Shown piece after piece: positions 39,637 through 51,569 of a stretch of DNA of 64,000 bases; position 1 is the first letter of the stretch, and the number at the start of each line of letters is the position of its first letter. The notes under the pieces are model-generated. The model did no database searches. It had not been told where the DNA came from and saw only the letters and a program-made list of their open reading frames with translations. Origin of the DNA: Idiomarina sp. A28L (GTDB lineage: Bacteria > Pseudomonadota > Gammaproteobacteria > Enterobacterales > Alteromonadaceae). The position numbers were made by a program, and so were the translations under genes. The DNA lies in NCBI RefSeq assembly GCF_000218785.1, contig NZ_AFPO01000012.1, positions 1-64,000 of the forward strand, given 5' to 3'.

Positions 39637-39664
39637 ACAAAGGCTTCCAAATGGAAGCCTTTGT
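39637..39664 (-). terminator. Terminator of fkpA
   Basis: Stem ACAAAGGCTTCCA/TGGAAGCCTTTGT with a 2-nt loop, followed on the minus strand by TTTTATG. The stem core GGCTTCCA is the same as in the terminator at 36889-36914. Confidence 0.85.
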
Positions 39665-39685
39665 GTACATTAAAACTTTTCAGAG

Positions 39686-40678
39686 TTATTCAGCGCGGGT
39701 AATACCCAGTAACTCTACTTCGAAAACAAGTGTTGAATATGGCTGAATTAAACCGTTGGCACGTTCAGTAGCGCCATAGGCAAGCTCTGCAGGAATCACG
39801 AAGCGATATTTTGCACCTACTTGCATCAGTTGCAAGCCTTCAGTCCAGCCCGCAATTACACGGTTTAATGGGAAGCTAATAGATTCACCACGCTCATACG
39901 AACTATCGAAAACTTCGCCTGAAACTAAGGTGCCTTCATAATGAACTTCAACCGTATCTTCCGCATTTGGCCGCTCGCCATCACCTTCTTGCAAAACTTC
40001 GTATTGAAGCCCTGATTCGGTAACTACAACACCATCACGGGCTGCATTCTGCTCTTGAAATTGAACACCAATGGCTTGGTTCTGCACCATTGGCTCACTG
40101 CCCTCACCACGTGGTTGGGTTAGAATATCGCGAATGATTTCCCACTGCTCATCAATTTCTTCATCGGCTAAGCGGCTTACACCGTCTACTGAATCAGAGA
40201 AGCCAGCCACTACCGCTGGGCCAGTTAGGCCTTTCTCTTGCTCCAACAACAAATCATTTACAGTAAGTACCTGAACCGCCATATAAGCGCCCAAGGTGTA
40301 AAGCATTTCACTTACTTCATCATCTTCAGCTGGTGCGTACTCCATGATTTCAGGCAAGCCTGTCAGCATGTTTTCTTCGGTGATACCACGATTCTCTAAT
40401 TCAAATTCAAAACGCTCAACTTCTGCGCGTGGGCTCAAATGTAAGAGATCGATAAAACCTACTACCATGATGCTTTGCTTTTCGGCATCATCTAAATCTG
40501 GGTATTGCTCAAGCACGTTATCAATCAATTGGCGTGCTTCGCGCAGCGATGCTGCACCCACTGAGTATGAACGCAGATCTTGTTCATCACTTAGGTTTAC
40601 TTCTTTCGGTGCTTGGCCACAGGCCGCAAGTGCTAGAGTAATTGCTGCAACCGATAAGAATTTAATCATTAACTTCAT
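39686..40678 (-). CDS. fkpA: FKBP-type peptidyl-prolyl isomerase lipoprotein, FkpA-like
   Basis: 330 residues. Lipoprotein signal with lipobox LAAC near residue 20; an alpha-helical N-terminal domain (about 30-205); a C-terminal FKBP domain (about 220-330) with VEVHYEGTLVSGEVFDSSYERG, VIAGWTEGLQLMQVGAKYRF and IPAELAYG. It folds proteins in the envelope. Unlike E. coli FkpA, which is soluble, this one should be lipid-anchored. The start at 40678 has a GGAG ribosome site. It is divergent from slyX, as in E. coli, which supports the name. Confidence 0.9.
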   Translation of the reverse strand: MKLMIKFLSVAAITLALAACGQAPKEVNLSDEQDLRSYSVGAASLREARQLIDNVLEQYPDLDDAEKQSIMVVGFIDLLHLSPRAEVERFEFELENRGITEENMLTGLPEIMEYAPAEDDEVSEMLYTLGAYMAVQVLTVNDLLLEQEKGLTGPAVVAGFSDSVDGVSRLADEEIDEQWEIIRDILTQPRGEGSEPMVQNQAIGVQFQEQNAARDGVVVTESGLQYEVLQEGDGERPNAEDTVEVHYEGTLVSGEVFDSSYERGESISFPLNRVIAGWTEGLQLMQVGAKYRFVIPAELAYGATERANGLIQPYSTLVFEVELLGITRAE

Positions 40679-40791
40679 GAATTTCTCCGCTATCATATAG
40701 ATTCAACGCTGAACGCGGTAAGGTATGCGAACGCGAAAGGCGCACTATCATATACGTAAATAGCCTCCAATGACTATGGGATAACGAAAGA

Positions 40792-41040
40792 ATGACAGAT
40801 TTTCCGGCTGAATCGCCGCAAAATAACAGTTACAGCGTACTTGAACAGCGTATTGTAGATTTAGAAAGCCAATTGGCATTCCAAGAAGATACGATTAGCG
40901 AGCTGAATAAATTAGTAACGGCACAAAGCCAAGAGTTACACCGAATCCAAAAGCATTTGGTATTAGTAGCTGAACGCTTACAGCAAATTCCAGAAAGCCA
41001 AGATCAAGCAGCTGGCGATGAGCGGCCACCGCACTATTGA
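40792..41040 (+). CDS. slyX: SlyX family protein
   Basis: 82 residues. A single coiled coil (EQRIVDLESQLAFQEDTISELNKLV) with a Pro-rich tail ending near RPPHY, typical of SlyX. Function unknown. It sits between fkpA (divergent) and prkB, in line with the E. coli slyX-fkpA neighbourhood. Confidence 0.93.
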   Translation: MTDFPAESPQNNSYSVLEQRIVDLESQLAFQEDTISELNKLVTAQSQELHRIQKHLVLVAERLQQIPESQDQAAGDERPPHY

Positions 41041-41118
41041 TCTGCAAGCGCAATTAAGTGTTAAAAAGCTCATAGTGAAGAGCAGAAAAGCGCGCAATAA
41101 AACGAGAGAGGAAGTTTA

Positions 41119-41997
41119 ATGTCAGCACGCCACCCTATTATCGCCGTAACCGGCTCTTCCGGTTCAGGCACTACCACTACCAGCCAAGCGGTAAGGCATA
41201 TTTTTCGTTCGTTGCGCGTTAATGCAGCTTTTGTAGAAGGTGATAGCTTTCACCGTTACACCCGTCCAGAAATGGATGTAGCTATTCGTAAAGCGCAAGA
41301 GCAAGGCAAACACATTAGCTACTTCGGCCCGGAAGCTAACGATTTACAAGCGTTGGAAAACCTATTTGCTACCTATGGTGATTCAGGCAATGGTGATTAT
41401 CGGCATTATTTGCACAGTTTCGATGATGCCGTGCCCTACAACCAAATGCCCGGCACCTTTACGCCTTGGGAAAAGTTGGAGAAAGATACTGATCTGCTCT
41501 TCTACGAAGGTTTGCATGGTGCCGTGGCGGGTGAAGATTATGATGTGGCCAAGCATGTTGATTTAATGATTGGTATGGTGCCGATTGTTAACTTGGAGTG
41601 GATTCAAAAAATTATTCGCGATACTTCCGAGCGCGGCCATTCGCGAGAATCGGTTGCCCAGAGCATAATTCGCAGCATGGACGATTACATTCACCACATT
41701 GTGCCGCAATTTTCACGCACCCATATCAATTTTCAACGCGTGCCTACGGTTGATACTTCAAACCCGTTTAGCGCCAAAGATATCCCTTCCATGGATGAAA
41801 GCTTCGTGGTTATACGGTTCCGTGGCATTACCGATGCCGATTTCCCCTATTACCTGCAAATGATTGATGGTGCTTTTATGTCGCGTATTAACACCTTAGT
41901 AGTTCCGGGCGGCAAAATGGGCTTAGCTATGGAGCTTATACTCACACCCTTGATTCAACGCTTGCTGGAAAAACAAAAAAAAGCGCTCAAGGATTAA
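41119..41997 (+). CDS. prkB: PrkB-type phosphoribulokinase-like protein
   Basis: 292 residues. The Walker A loop is GSSGSGTTTTS near the N-terminus, and GDSFHRYTRPEM, FYEGLHGA and VDLMIGMVPIVNLEWIQKI are conserved in the proteobacterial PrkB group. Real phosphoribulokinase serves the Calvin cycle, but no RuBisCO or other Calvin gene is here, and the role of PrkB in heterotrophs is unknown. In E. coli prkB lies next to yhfA and crp; an OsmC-family gene follows here too. The stop codon lies in the loop of the terminator hairpin. Confidence 0.93.
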   Translation: MSARHPIIAVTGSSGSGTTTTSQAVRHIFRSLRVNAAFVEGDSFHRYTRPEMDVAIRKAQEQGKHISYFGPEANDLQALENLFATYGDSGNGDYRHYLHSFDDAVPYNQMPGTFTPWEKLEKDTDLLFYEGLHGAVAGEDYDVAKHVDLMIGMVPIVNLEWIQKIIRDTSERGHSRESVAQSIIRSMDDYIHHIVPQFSRTHINFQRVPTVDTSNPFSAKDIPSMDESFVVIRFRGITDADFPYYLQMIDGAFMSRINTLVVPGGKMGLAMELILTPLIQRLLEKQKKALKD

Positions 41998-42012
41998 ACC
42001 CCGAGCGCTTCT
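41975..42012. terminator. Terminator between prkB and osmC-family gene
   Basis: Stem AAGCGCTC (41981-41988) / GAGCGCTT (42003-42010) with a 14-nt loop that includes the prkB stop codon. On the minus strand it ends in an eight-T run, so it is a strong terminator for the OsmC-family gene. Confidence 0.85.
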
Positions 42013-42044
42013 TCTAGTTTTTTCTAACTGCTTAAACAATGCGT

Positions 42045-42461
42045 TTAAGCATCAACCACTTCAAAGCTATGAGTAATATTCACGCCAGCGCTCAGCATAA
42101 TCGATACCGAGCAATATTTATCGGCACTTAGCTTCACAGCACGTTCAACATGTGTGGGTGATACATCGGTACCGTGCACGATAAAATGTAAATGAATATC
42201 CGTAAACACCGCGGGCACTGAATCGGCGCGTTTACCTTCAATCGCCACTTCACAGCGCGCAACTTGCTGCTTAGTTTTTTCTAAAATACTCACTACATCA
42301 ACCGATGCGCAACTACCCGCCGCCATTAACACCATTTCCATGGGGCTCGCGCCATTGGCTTTATCACCATCCATCAACACAGTGTGGCCACTGCCCGAGG
42401 TAGCTTTAAACTGCATACCTTGTTGCCACTCAACGTGGGCGCTCATATTGCTATTACTCAT
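42045..42461 (-). CDS. OsmC-family redox protein, YhfA type
   Basis: 138 residues. The two OsmC cysteines are present: GSCASVDVVSIL (Cys51) and KYCSVSIML near the C-terminus. Family members reduce organic hydroperoxides; the YhfA branch has no proven substrate. Its position beside prkB equals that of yhfA in E. coli. In E. coli crp is next; here the arginine genes follow instead. Confidence 0.93.
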   Translation of the reverse strand: MSNSNMSAHVEWQQGMQFKATSGSGHTVLMDGDKANGASPMEMVLMAAGSCASVDVVSILEKTKQQVARCEVAIEGKRADSVPAVFTDIHLHFIVHGTDVSPTHVERAVKLSADKYCSVSIMLSAGVNITHSFEVVDA

Positions 42462-42526
42462 GCTTAGCTCCTGTGTTCAAACCCATATGTAGGGCTGTGC
42501 GAAATATCACGCCTAAACCAGCGCGA

Positions 42527-45050
<2,524 letters not shown>

Positions 45051-45092
45051 AAATTTTCCTTAAGTTCGTTCGCTTGCGTGCCGTTGCTGTTT

Positions 45093-46316
<1,224 letters not shown>

Positions 46317-46680
46317 TCAGAATCTCTCCTTTATAGCGCTCGCAGAACACAATTTGGCGGCGCGATCTATGGTACATAAAGCTACATCTCAAAAGTGCTG
46401 TTAACACCAAAATGCTTTCGTTTTTTACTTGCCTTATCGGCTTCTTTTTAAATTGTACAGACAAGTACAGATGGCCGCTATTATGGCACGTTCAGCGGGA
46501 AATGTCTGTGCTTGGGGGTGGTTGCAATGAAAGGATTTTAGAGGCTAAAACTAGATTTGCGAATAACCCGCATAACTATGCAATTAAGTAGAAATTGCGC
46601 GCACAGATGCAAAGCTCTGCGCACAGATCAGCTAATACTTATTCTCGGCTGCATATATGGAAATATTTTTAATCAGTAGG
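46317..46680. other. Intergenic region upstream of argD
   Basis: 364 bp without a gene. It must hold the argD operon promoter on the minus strand. I looked for an ArgR box and a CRP site and found no convincing match. A 10-bp direct repeat GCGCACAGAT occurs at 46599-46608 and 46619-46628, exactly 20 bp apart. Confidence 0.55.
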
Positions 46681-47328
46681 CTAAATTTGTTGTGGAAGTG
46701 GTTCGCGTTGCCCTGTTTCGAGCGCCAGCAGTTTTTCCGGGCTTAGCCCCGGCAGCAGTTTGCAGAAATTCACCAATACTTGGTGGCCATATTCGCTTAA
46801 CACTGATTCTGGGTGAAACTGCACGCCATAAATGGGCAGTTCGCGATGTTGTAGTGCCATAATTTCAGGGCTCATACCTTGATCAGCAACCCGTGCGGTT
46901 ACTTCTAAACATTCTGGCATACTGCTTTCGCGAAGCACTAACGAATGATAACGCACCACATTAAAGCACTCAGGCATGCCTGCAAACAATTTACTCCCGT
47001 TGTGCTGCACCTTCGAAAGCTTGCCATGCATTACTTCATTGGCGCGCACCACCTCGGCACCAAATACTTGGCCAATGGCTTGGTGGCCTAAGCACACACC
47101 TAAAATAGGCAGCTCGCCCGCTAATTGCTTAATCGCTTCTAAACAAATACCAGCCTCGCTTGGGGTGCAGGGGCCCGGCGAAATAATCAGTGCCGCCGGC
47201 TGTAATGCACGAATATCAGCTACGCTGAGAGCATCGTTACGCACAACCTGCACTTCTTGGCCGAGTTCTTCAAAATACCGCACTAAGTTGTGGGTAAAAG
47301 AATCGTAGTTATCGAGCATTAAAAGCAT
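46681..47328 (-). CDS. pabA: Glutamine amidotransferase component of aminodeoxychorismate/anthranilate synthase
   Basis: 215 residues. Class I glutamine amidotransferase with LLMLDNYDSFTHNL at the start, the nucleophile in LGVCLGHQAIGQ, MHGKLSKV and the catalytic His-Glu in VQFHPESVLSEYG. It supplies ammonia to PabB for folate synthesis; TrpG is very similar and some bacteria use one protein for both. The argD neighbourhood, as in E. coli (argD-pabA), favours PabA. The C-terminal 20 residues are a little longer than in E. coli. Confidence 0.93.
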   Translation of the reverse strand: MLLMLDNYDSFTHNLVRYFEELGQEVQVVRNDALSVADIRALQPAALIISPGPCTPSEAGICLEAIKQLAGELPILGVCLGHQAIGQVFGAEVVRANEVMHGKLSKVQHNGSKLFAGMPECFNVVRYHSLVLRESSMPECLEVTARVADQGMSPEIMALQHRELPIYGVQFHPESVLSEYGHQVLVNFCKLLPGLSPEKLLALETGQREPLPQQI

Positions 47329-47651
47329 GTTGTTCCTTTCACGTTTTATTAACTAGGTTTTACTAGCCCCAGTTTTGTTTCCAAAAGCAACTTCCGAAAG
47401 CGCAGGCTACCCAAATACAAAAATCCATGCAAGCCCCGATGTAGCCTGATTCTCAGGCAGTTAGCGAGCAATAAACCAGCAGCCTGTAAAATAAGTGTAA
47501 TTTACACAACGATTTAACCTAAAGTTTACACCGAAAAGCCAGCGGTGGCGGGGATTTAAGCCTATGATCATGGTTAGCTCAATCAAATTTCGTTACCACT
47601 TGGTACCGAACCATTGAGTGTTGGAGAACAACTCCCAAAAGGATATACATT
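47329..47651. other. Divergent intergenic region with palindromic motifs
   Basis: 323 bp without a gene, between divergent pabA and the beta-barrel gene. It contains TGTAAA (47485-47490) and TTTACA (47501-47506) separated by 10 bp. An overlapping palindrome GTGTAA-T-TTACAC lies at 47495-47507, and another TTTACACC near 47524. These look like an operator for the beta-barrel gene; the regulator is unknown. Confidence 0.5.
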
Positions 47652-48248
47652 ATGAAACTCAAAACACTTACGATTGCTTGCACCTTGGCGCTAGGTTTTT
47701 CAACCACAGTAGCTTTGGCTGAATCACCATCTTTCTCATATATCGAAGCAAGGTATGTAGAGCTCGATGAAGCAAATACTACGTTTGATGGATACGAAGC
47801 CGAATTATCAGGCCGCTTAGGCCGATACAGCTTTCTATCATTAAACTACGCCGATGTTTCTGGCGATTGGGCAGGCTTTGCCAACGCCAATCTAGAAATG
47901 GCAACAGCTCGCCTTGGCTTTATTTTTGGTGAAAACCAGCCACTTGTAGCCTATGTAGGCCCGCAAGTTAGCTATATTAAAACCAATTACGGCCCTGGCA
48001 CCGATGGAAGCTGGAATTCAGAAGGCGATAGCACAACTGAATGGGGTGCCTTTGGTGGTGTTCGCGCAATGGTTCTTCCACGCGTGGAAGTAAACACCGA
48101 AATTAGCTACATCGATTTCGATCGCGAAAGCTTTACCTCATATAGTGTGGGCACGCGCGTTTACCTAACGCAAAACCTTGCTGCTACTGGGCAATTGCGC
48201 ATGGGCGATCTCGATGGCTTTAGCATTGGTGTTAGCTACCAGTTCTAA
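47652..48248 (+). CDS. Small outer-membrane beta-barrel protein
   Basis: 198 residues. Signal peptide about 1-23 (cut at ALA-ESPS). The mature part is a run of alternating polar and aromatic/hydrophobic strands typical of an eight-stranded outer-membrane barrel, and it ends in SYQF, the C-terminal Phe used for BAM recognition. Strand-like stretches such as YSFLSLNYADVSG, ATARLGFIFG, LVAYVGPQVSYI and FSIGVSYQF are visible. I do not recognise a named family. It is monocistronic, with a possible operator upstream and a strong terminator. Confidence 0.82.
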   Translation: MKLKTLTIACTLALGFSTTVALAESPSFSYIEARYVELDEANTTFDGYEAELSGRLGRYSFLSLNYADVSGDWAGFANANLEMATARLGFIFGENQPLVAYVGPQVSYIKTNYGPGTDGSWNSEGDSTTEWGAFGGVRAMVLPRVEVNTEISYIDFDRESFTSYSVGTRVYLTQNLAATGQLRMGDLDGFSIGVSYQF

Positions 48249-48267
48249 TAGCACACGAGTAGGCATT

Positions 48268-48294
48268 AAAAAGGAGCCGAAAGGCTCCTTTTTT
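48268..48294. terminator. Terminator between beta-barrel gene and SPFH gene
   Basis: Stem AAAAAGGAGCC/GGCTCCTTTTT closed by a GAAA tetraloop, with a long T-run on the plus strand and T-rich DNA on the minus strand. Confidence 0.93.
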
Positions 48295-48316
48295 TGTGCT
48301 CGCGTTTGCGAAACAA

Positions 48317-49183
48317 TTATTGCGGCTTGTTCGCTTCGATAAACGGCACTGTAGAGTTAGGCAACATAGTAGTTGGCAACTTGCCATCCCATTTCTCTGC
48401 TTTAACTAATTCTACTAGTAGCGGATTATCGGCCAATGCTGCAGCACGATCACGAATCGCTTCTGCTTCGGCACTACCGCGTAAGCGAATGCCATCGGCT
48501 TCTGCTTGTGCTTGAGCACGAACACGATCAGCCTCACCCGCTGCACGTGTACGCACGATATCAGCTTCTACACGCTCACGCTCAAGGTTCTGGCGCTCGC
48601 GCTCAACCGCAACTTCAGCCAACATGCGCTGCTCAACACTTTCTTCATAAGCGGCACTGAAAGAAACATCTTCCACTTGCACACCCAAAATAATAACTGG
48701 CCCGGTTACCGATTGTTGCACCGCTGTCGCCATTTCTGCATTCAAGCGGCCACGTTCACGAATAGAGGTAGCTGCATTGAATTGCCCTAATACTGTTTTC
48801 GCTTCTTCTAAAACAATACGGGTAACTTGGCGATCGATAAGCGCCTGGCGCGTACCAAAGTTACGATACACTTCATCTACTCGGCTATTATCAATTTGGT
48901 AACGCACAGAAATATTCATCAGCGCTGGCTGTTGATCGTTACTGTAAGCTTCCATACGCTGATACATTTCAACCTGTTCTTGTGTTGAAATTTTACGCAC
49001 CGCATCTACCAATGGAATCTTAAAGTGCAAACCCGGCTCAGAAACCGAAACCACACTACCGTAACGCACCACAACCCCACGTTCACCTTCATCTACCGTG
49101 TAAAAACTTCCTACCGCAAGCAGCAGGATAAAAATACCTACTACCACACTACCTAAAGCCGCTACATTTTTCTTAACCGACAT
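48317..49183 (-). CDS. SPFH / prohibitin-family membrane protein
   Basis: 288 residues. One N-terminal membrane helix (about 8-28), then a SPFH/Band 7 domain (GERGVVVRYGSVVSVSEPGLHFKIP through about residue 200). A long charged helical region rich in Arg, Glu and Ala (about 195-255) should form a coiled coil and a ring-like oligomer. It is closer to prohibitin than to HflK/HflC, since no hflX, hflK or partner lies nearby. Such proteins form membrane microdomains and control proteases such as FtsH. Its ATG follows directly on the stop codon of the 36-residue gene upstream. Confidence 0.92.
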   Translation of the reverse strand: MSVKKNVAALGSVVVGIFILLLAVGSFYTVDEGERGVVVRYGSVVSVSEPGLHFKIPLVDAVRKISTQEQVEMYQRMEAYSNDQQPALMNISVRYQIDNSRVDEVYRNFGTRQALIDRQVTRIVLEEAKTVLGQFNAATSIRERGRLNAEMATAVQQSVTGPVIILGVQVEDVSFSAAYEESVEQRMLAEVAVERERQNLERERVEADIVRTRAAGEADRVRAQAQAEADGIRLRGSAEAEAIRDRAAALADNPLLVELVKAEKWDGKLPTTMLPNSTVPFIEANKPQ

Positions 49184-49294
49184 CTATTTAATCCTTTTAT
49201 TTCTATTTCCAATAATCTCAACAGCTTTAACAACCCCTAAAACCACGAGTATTAGCACTACGGCTAACCCAATCAATGATAATCCAAAGCCCAT
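49184..49294 (-). CDS. 36-residue single-pass membrane microprotein
   Basis: A short gene reading MGFGLSLIGLAVVLILVV at its start and ending KAVEIIGNRNKRIK. One hydrophobic helix covers about residues 4-25, followed by a positively charged tail that should face the cytoplasm. The ATG at 49294 has a strong GGAGATAAG ribosome site, and the TAG stop (49184-49186) is immediately followed by the ATG of the SPFH gene, so the two are translationally coupled. I do not recognise a family. The position suggests a partner of the prohibitin, for example a small subunit of its membrane complex. That it is a gene is supported by signals, not by homology. Confidence 0.72.
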   Translation of the reverse strand: MGFGLSLIGLAVVLILVVLGVVKAVEIIGNRNKRIK

Positions 49295-49612
49295 AATCTT
49301 ATCTCCGTTGTAATTGCTATTACCTGCCAAGCTTAACACCATTATGGTTCTAACCTAGGAAATAGCTCAAGTGTTTTCGGTTTGGTAGCTTTGTGTGCGG
49401 GTTGGTAAAATTAATTAGCTTACAAACATGAAGATAATTTTATCCTCAATTTCATTAGCGTTATTGGCAAGTATTGCTACCTCGATTCAACTAAAAACCG
49501 CAATCACGCGCGATTTTTGCTATCTCCAATAAACCCCCTATACTGAGCTATGTGATTGAAAGATAAAGTAACTGTTTGTTTTAGTTCGCAACATTGATAG
49601 GAGGCATTTTGA
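49295..49612. other. Divergent intergenic region
   Basis: 318 bp between the microprotein gene (minus) and the PAS-GGDEF-EAL gene (plus). I see no assigned promoter. A 34-codon reading frame with a signal-peptide-like start lies at 49428-49532 on the plus strand but lacks a ribosome site. An AGGAGG site (49599-49604) precedes the next ATG. Confidence 0.5.
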
Positions 49613-51343
49613 ATGCCAAAGAAGCTTGGCTCGAAATCAGCTGTACCCAAAAAAAGCGAACAACGATTTTATGAGTTGATTGAAAGCCTACCCATGGTGG
49701 CGGTGCAAGGCTACGATAAACAGCGCCGGGTAATCTATTGGAATGATGCCAGCCGGCACATTTATGGCTACACCCGCGAAGAAGCGGAAGGCAAATTACT
49801 TGAAGATTTAATTATTCCTGAACACATGCGCGAAGGGGTTATTGGCGCGCACCAGAATTGGTTAAATAACAACGAGAGTATTCCTGCCGACGAAATTGAT
49901 TTGAAACACAAAGATGGCCATCTTGTGCCTGTTTTTTCTAGTCATGTAATGATTAAGCAAGATACCGGCGAATGCGAAATGTTCTGCATTGATATCTGCT
50001 TGCAAGAACAAAAAACTGCAAAAGAAAAACTGCATTGGATGGCTAATTTTGATGATCTTACCGAGCTACCTAACCGGCGGTTAATGGAGTTCGAACTGGC
50101 GGCTAGGCTTGCAAAAGCTGAACGAAATGAAAATCAAGAAATAGCCGTAATATTTATCGATCTTGATAACTTTAAGATTATTAACGATACCTTAGGGCAC
50201 CATTATGGCGATGAACTTATAACCGCAGTTGCTGAAAGCTTAAAAGCGGAAATTCGCTCTAGTGATTTGTTAACCCGATTTGGTGGCGATGAGTTTGTGC
50301 TTTTGTTGTCGGATTTTAATGGCGTTGAAGGTATTCTCGAGCTTATTCAGCGGCTGGTGAAATCGCTAGAACGAGGTTTTAAACTTGATGGCTTACTCTA
50401 TCAAGTTACGGCGAGTTTCGGTATCAGCTTGTTTCCGAATGATGGTAAAACAGTAGCTGAATTGTTGGGCAACGCCGATGCTGCAATGTATCAGGCTAAA
50501 GATAAGGGTAAGAACAGCGTTTGCTTCTATACCTCCGATATAAATGACAAGCTCCAACACTATCAAAAAATAGCGTCTACTTTACACAACGCCCTTGCAA
50601 ACAATATGTTACAACTGCATTTTCAACCGCAAATTGATTTAAGCGATGGCCATATTCTTTCTTGCGAAGCGTTGTTGCGATGTTCCGATAGCCACTCGAA
50701 CTCGGTGCCTCCTGATGTGTTTATTCCGGTGGCAGAAAAATCGGGGCTAATTAACCGCATTGGTAATTGGGTTATTGAAGAAGCCTGTAAGCAGCTTGTA
50801 GCCTGGAAAGGTACTGCCCTTGAAAACGTGCGAATTGATATCAATTTATCAGGCAAACAACTAATTAACGGCCACTTAGCTGATGAAATTCTGACATCTC
50901 TTCACAGTTATGGTTTGCGGCCTTCGCAGTTGGGTGTAGAACTCACGGAGAATGAGGTAATTGGCAGTGATGAAGAGCAGATCGGCCAATTAGAAAAGCT
51001 GAAAAATGCGGGTGTGCATATTTCTATCGATGATTTTGGTACCGGCTATTCATCGCTGGTTTATTTACGCAAACTTCCTGTGTGCAGCCTTAAAATTGAT
51101 AGAACGTTTTTGGTGCACGCCATGGAAAACGAAAGTGATATGGCCATCATGAAAGCCATTATCACAGTAGGCCACAGCTTAGGATTAAGTGTTGTGGTTG
51201 AAGGCGTGGAAACTAGCGAACAAGATAAGTTAGTGAAATCGCTAGGCTGTGATCTTGCACAAGGTTACTTATATGCGCGGCCAATGCCGGCAGATAAAAT
51301 GCCAGAATATCTGAGTTCAGGTACTGAATCATATGTGCGGTGA
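49613..51343 (+). CDS. PAS-GGDEF-EAL c-di-GMP turnover protein
   Basis: 576 residues, no signal peptide or membrane helix, hence cytoplasmic. PAS domain (about 17-130, with VIYWNDASRHIYGYTREE), GGDEF domain with the intact motif GGDEF (224-228) and an inhibitory I-site RSSD (215-218) placed five residues before it, then an EAL domain with EALLR (352-356), DDFGTGYSS (473-481) and VEGVET (529-534). Both catalytic halves look complete, so it could make and break c-di-GMP, with the PAS domain choosing between them. It is monocistronic with an AGGAGG ribosome site. Its signal is unknown. Confidence 0.95.
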   Translation: MPKKLGSKSAVPKKSEQRFYELIESLPMVAVQGYDKQRRVIYWNDASRHIYGYTREEAEGKLLEDLIIPEHMREGVIGAHQNWLNNNESIPADEIDLKHKDGHLVPVFSSHVMIKQDTGECEMFCIDICLQEQKTAKEKLHWMANFDDLTELPNRRLMEFELAARLAKAERNENQEIAVIFIDLDNFKIINDTLGHHYGDELITAVAESLKAEIRSSDLLTRFGGDEFVLLLSDFNGVEGILELIQRLVKSLERGFKLDGLLYQVTASFGISLFPNDGKTVAELLGNADAAMYQAKDKGKNSVCFYTSDINDKLQHYQKIASTLHNALANNMLQLHFQPQIDLSDGHILSCEALLRCSDSHSNSVPPDVFIPVAEKSGLINRIGNWVIEEACKQLVAWKGTALENVRIDINLSGKQLINGHLADEILTSLHSYGLRPSQLGVELTENEVIGSDEEQIGQLEKLKNAGVHISIDDFGTGYSSLVYLRKLPVCSLKIDRTFLVHAMENESDMAIMKAIITVGHSLGLSVVVEGVETSEQDKLVKSLGCDLAQGYLYARPMPADKMPEYLSSGTESYVR

Positions 51344-51472
51344 ACCTCATCGACGACTAGGTCGCGGGCTTTTGTTAAAGCTTTTGGAGGATCGTCCAAA
51401 TCAAATAATTGCAATTTTGAATCAAGTCTAACTTAAATTTTTGTAAATTTTTCGACTATGGCAGTATGTTTG

Positions 51473-51478
51473 TTGACA
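51473..51478 (+). promoter_or_regulatory. Consensus -35 element upstream of the octamer repeat
   Basis: A perfect TTGACA. The best -10 at normal spacing is TAGTCT (51497-51502, 18 bp), which is weak. Position and strand fit transcription of the gene at 51570. Confidence 0.4.
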
Positions 51479-51508
51479 TAATATTAACATTAGGGTTAGT
51501 CTGATCTA

Positions 51509-51556
51509 ATATTGAAATATTAAAATATTAAAATATTAAAATATTAAAATATTAAA
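51509..51556 (+). repeat. 8-bp tandem repeat (ATATTAAA, five perfect copies plus one variant)
   Basis: Six consecutive octamers: ATATTGAA once, then ATATTAAA five times. The array ends two bases before the AGG of the ribosome site and 13 bp before the ATG of the next gene. Repeats of this size in a leader can change length by slippage and alter expression. Confidence 0.95.
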
Positions 51557-51569
51557 AAGGATTGTAAGA

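Noticed and set aside
41119-41997. Calvin-cycle phosphoribulokinase
   Set aside because: Sequence and context fit the proteobacterial PrkB group; there are no other carbon-fixation genes.
49428-49532. 34-codon plus-strand frame with a signal-peptide-like start (MKIILSSISLALLAS)
   Set aside because: No ribosome site and no mature part after the hydrophobic segment; could be chance or a remnant. Not annotated.
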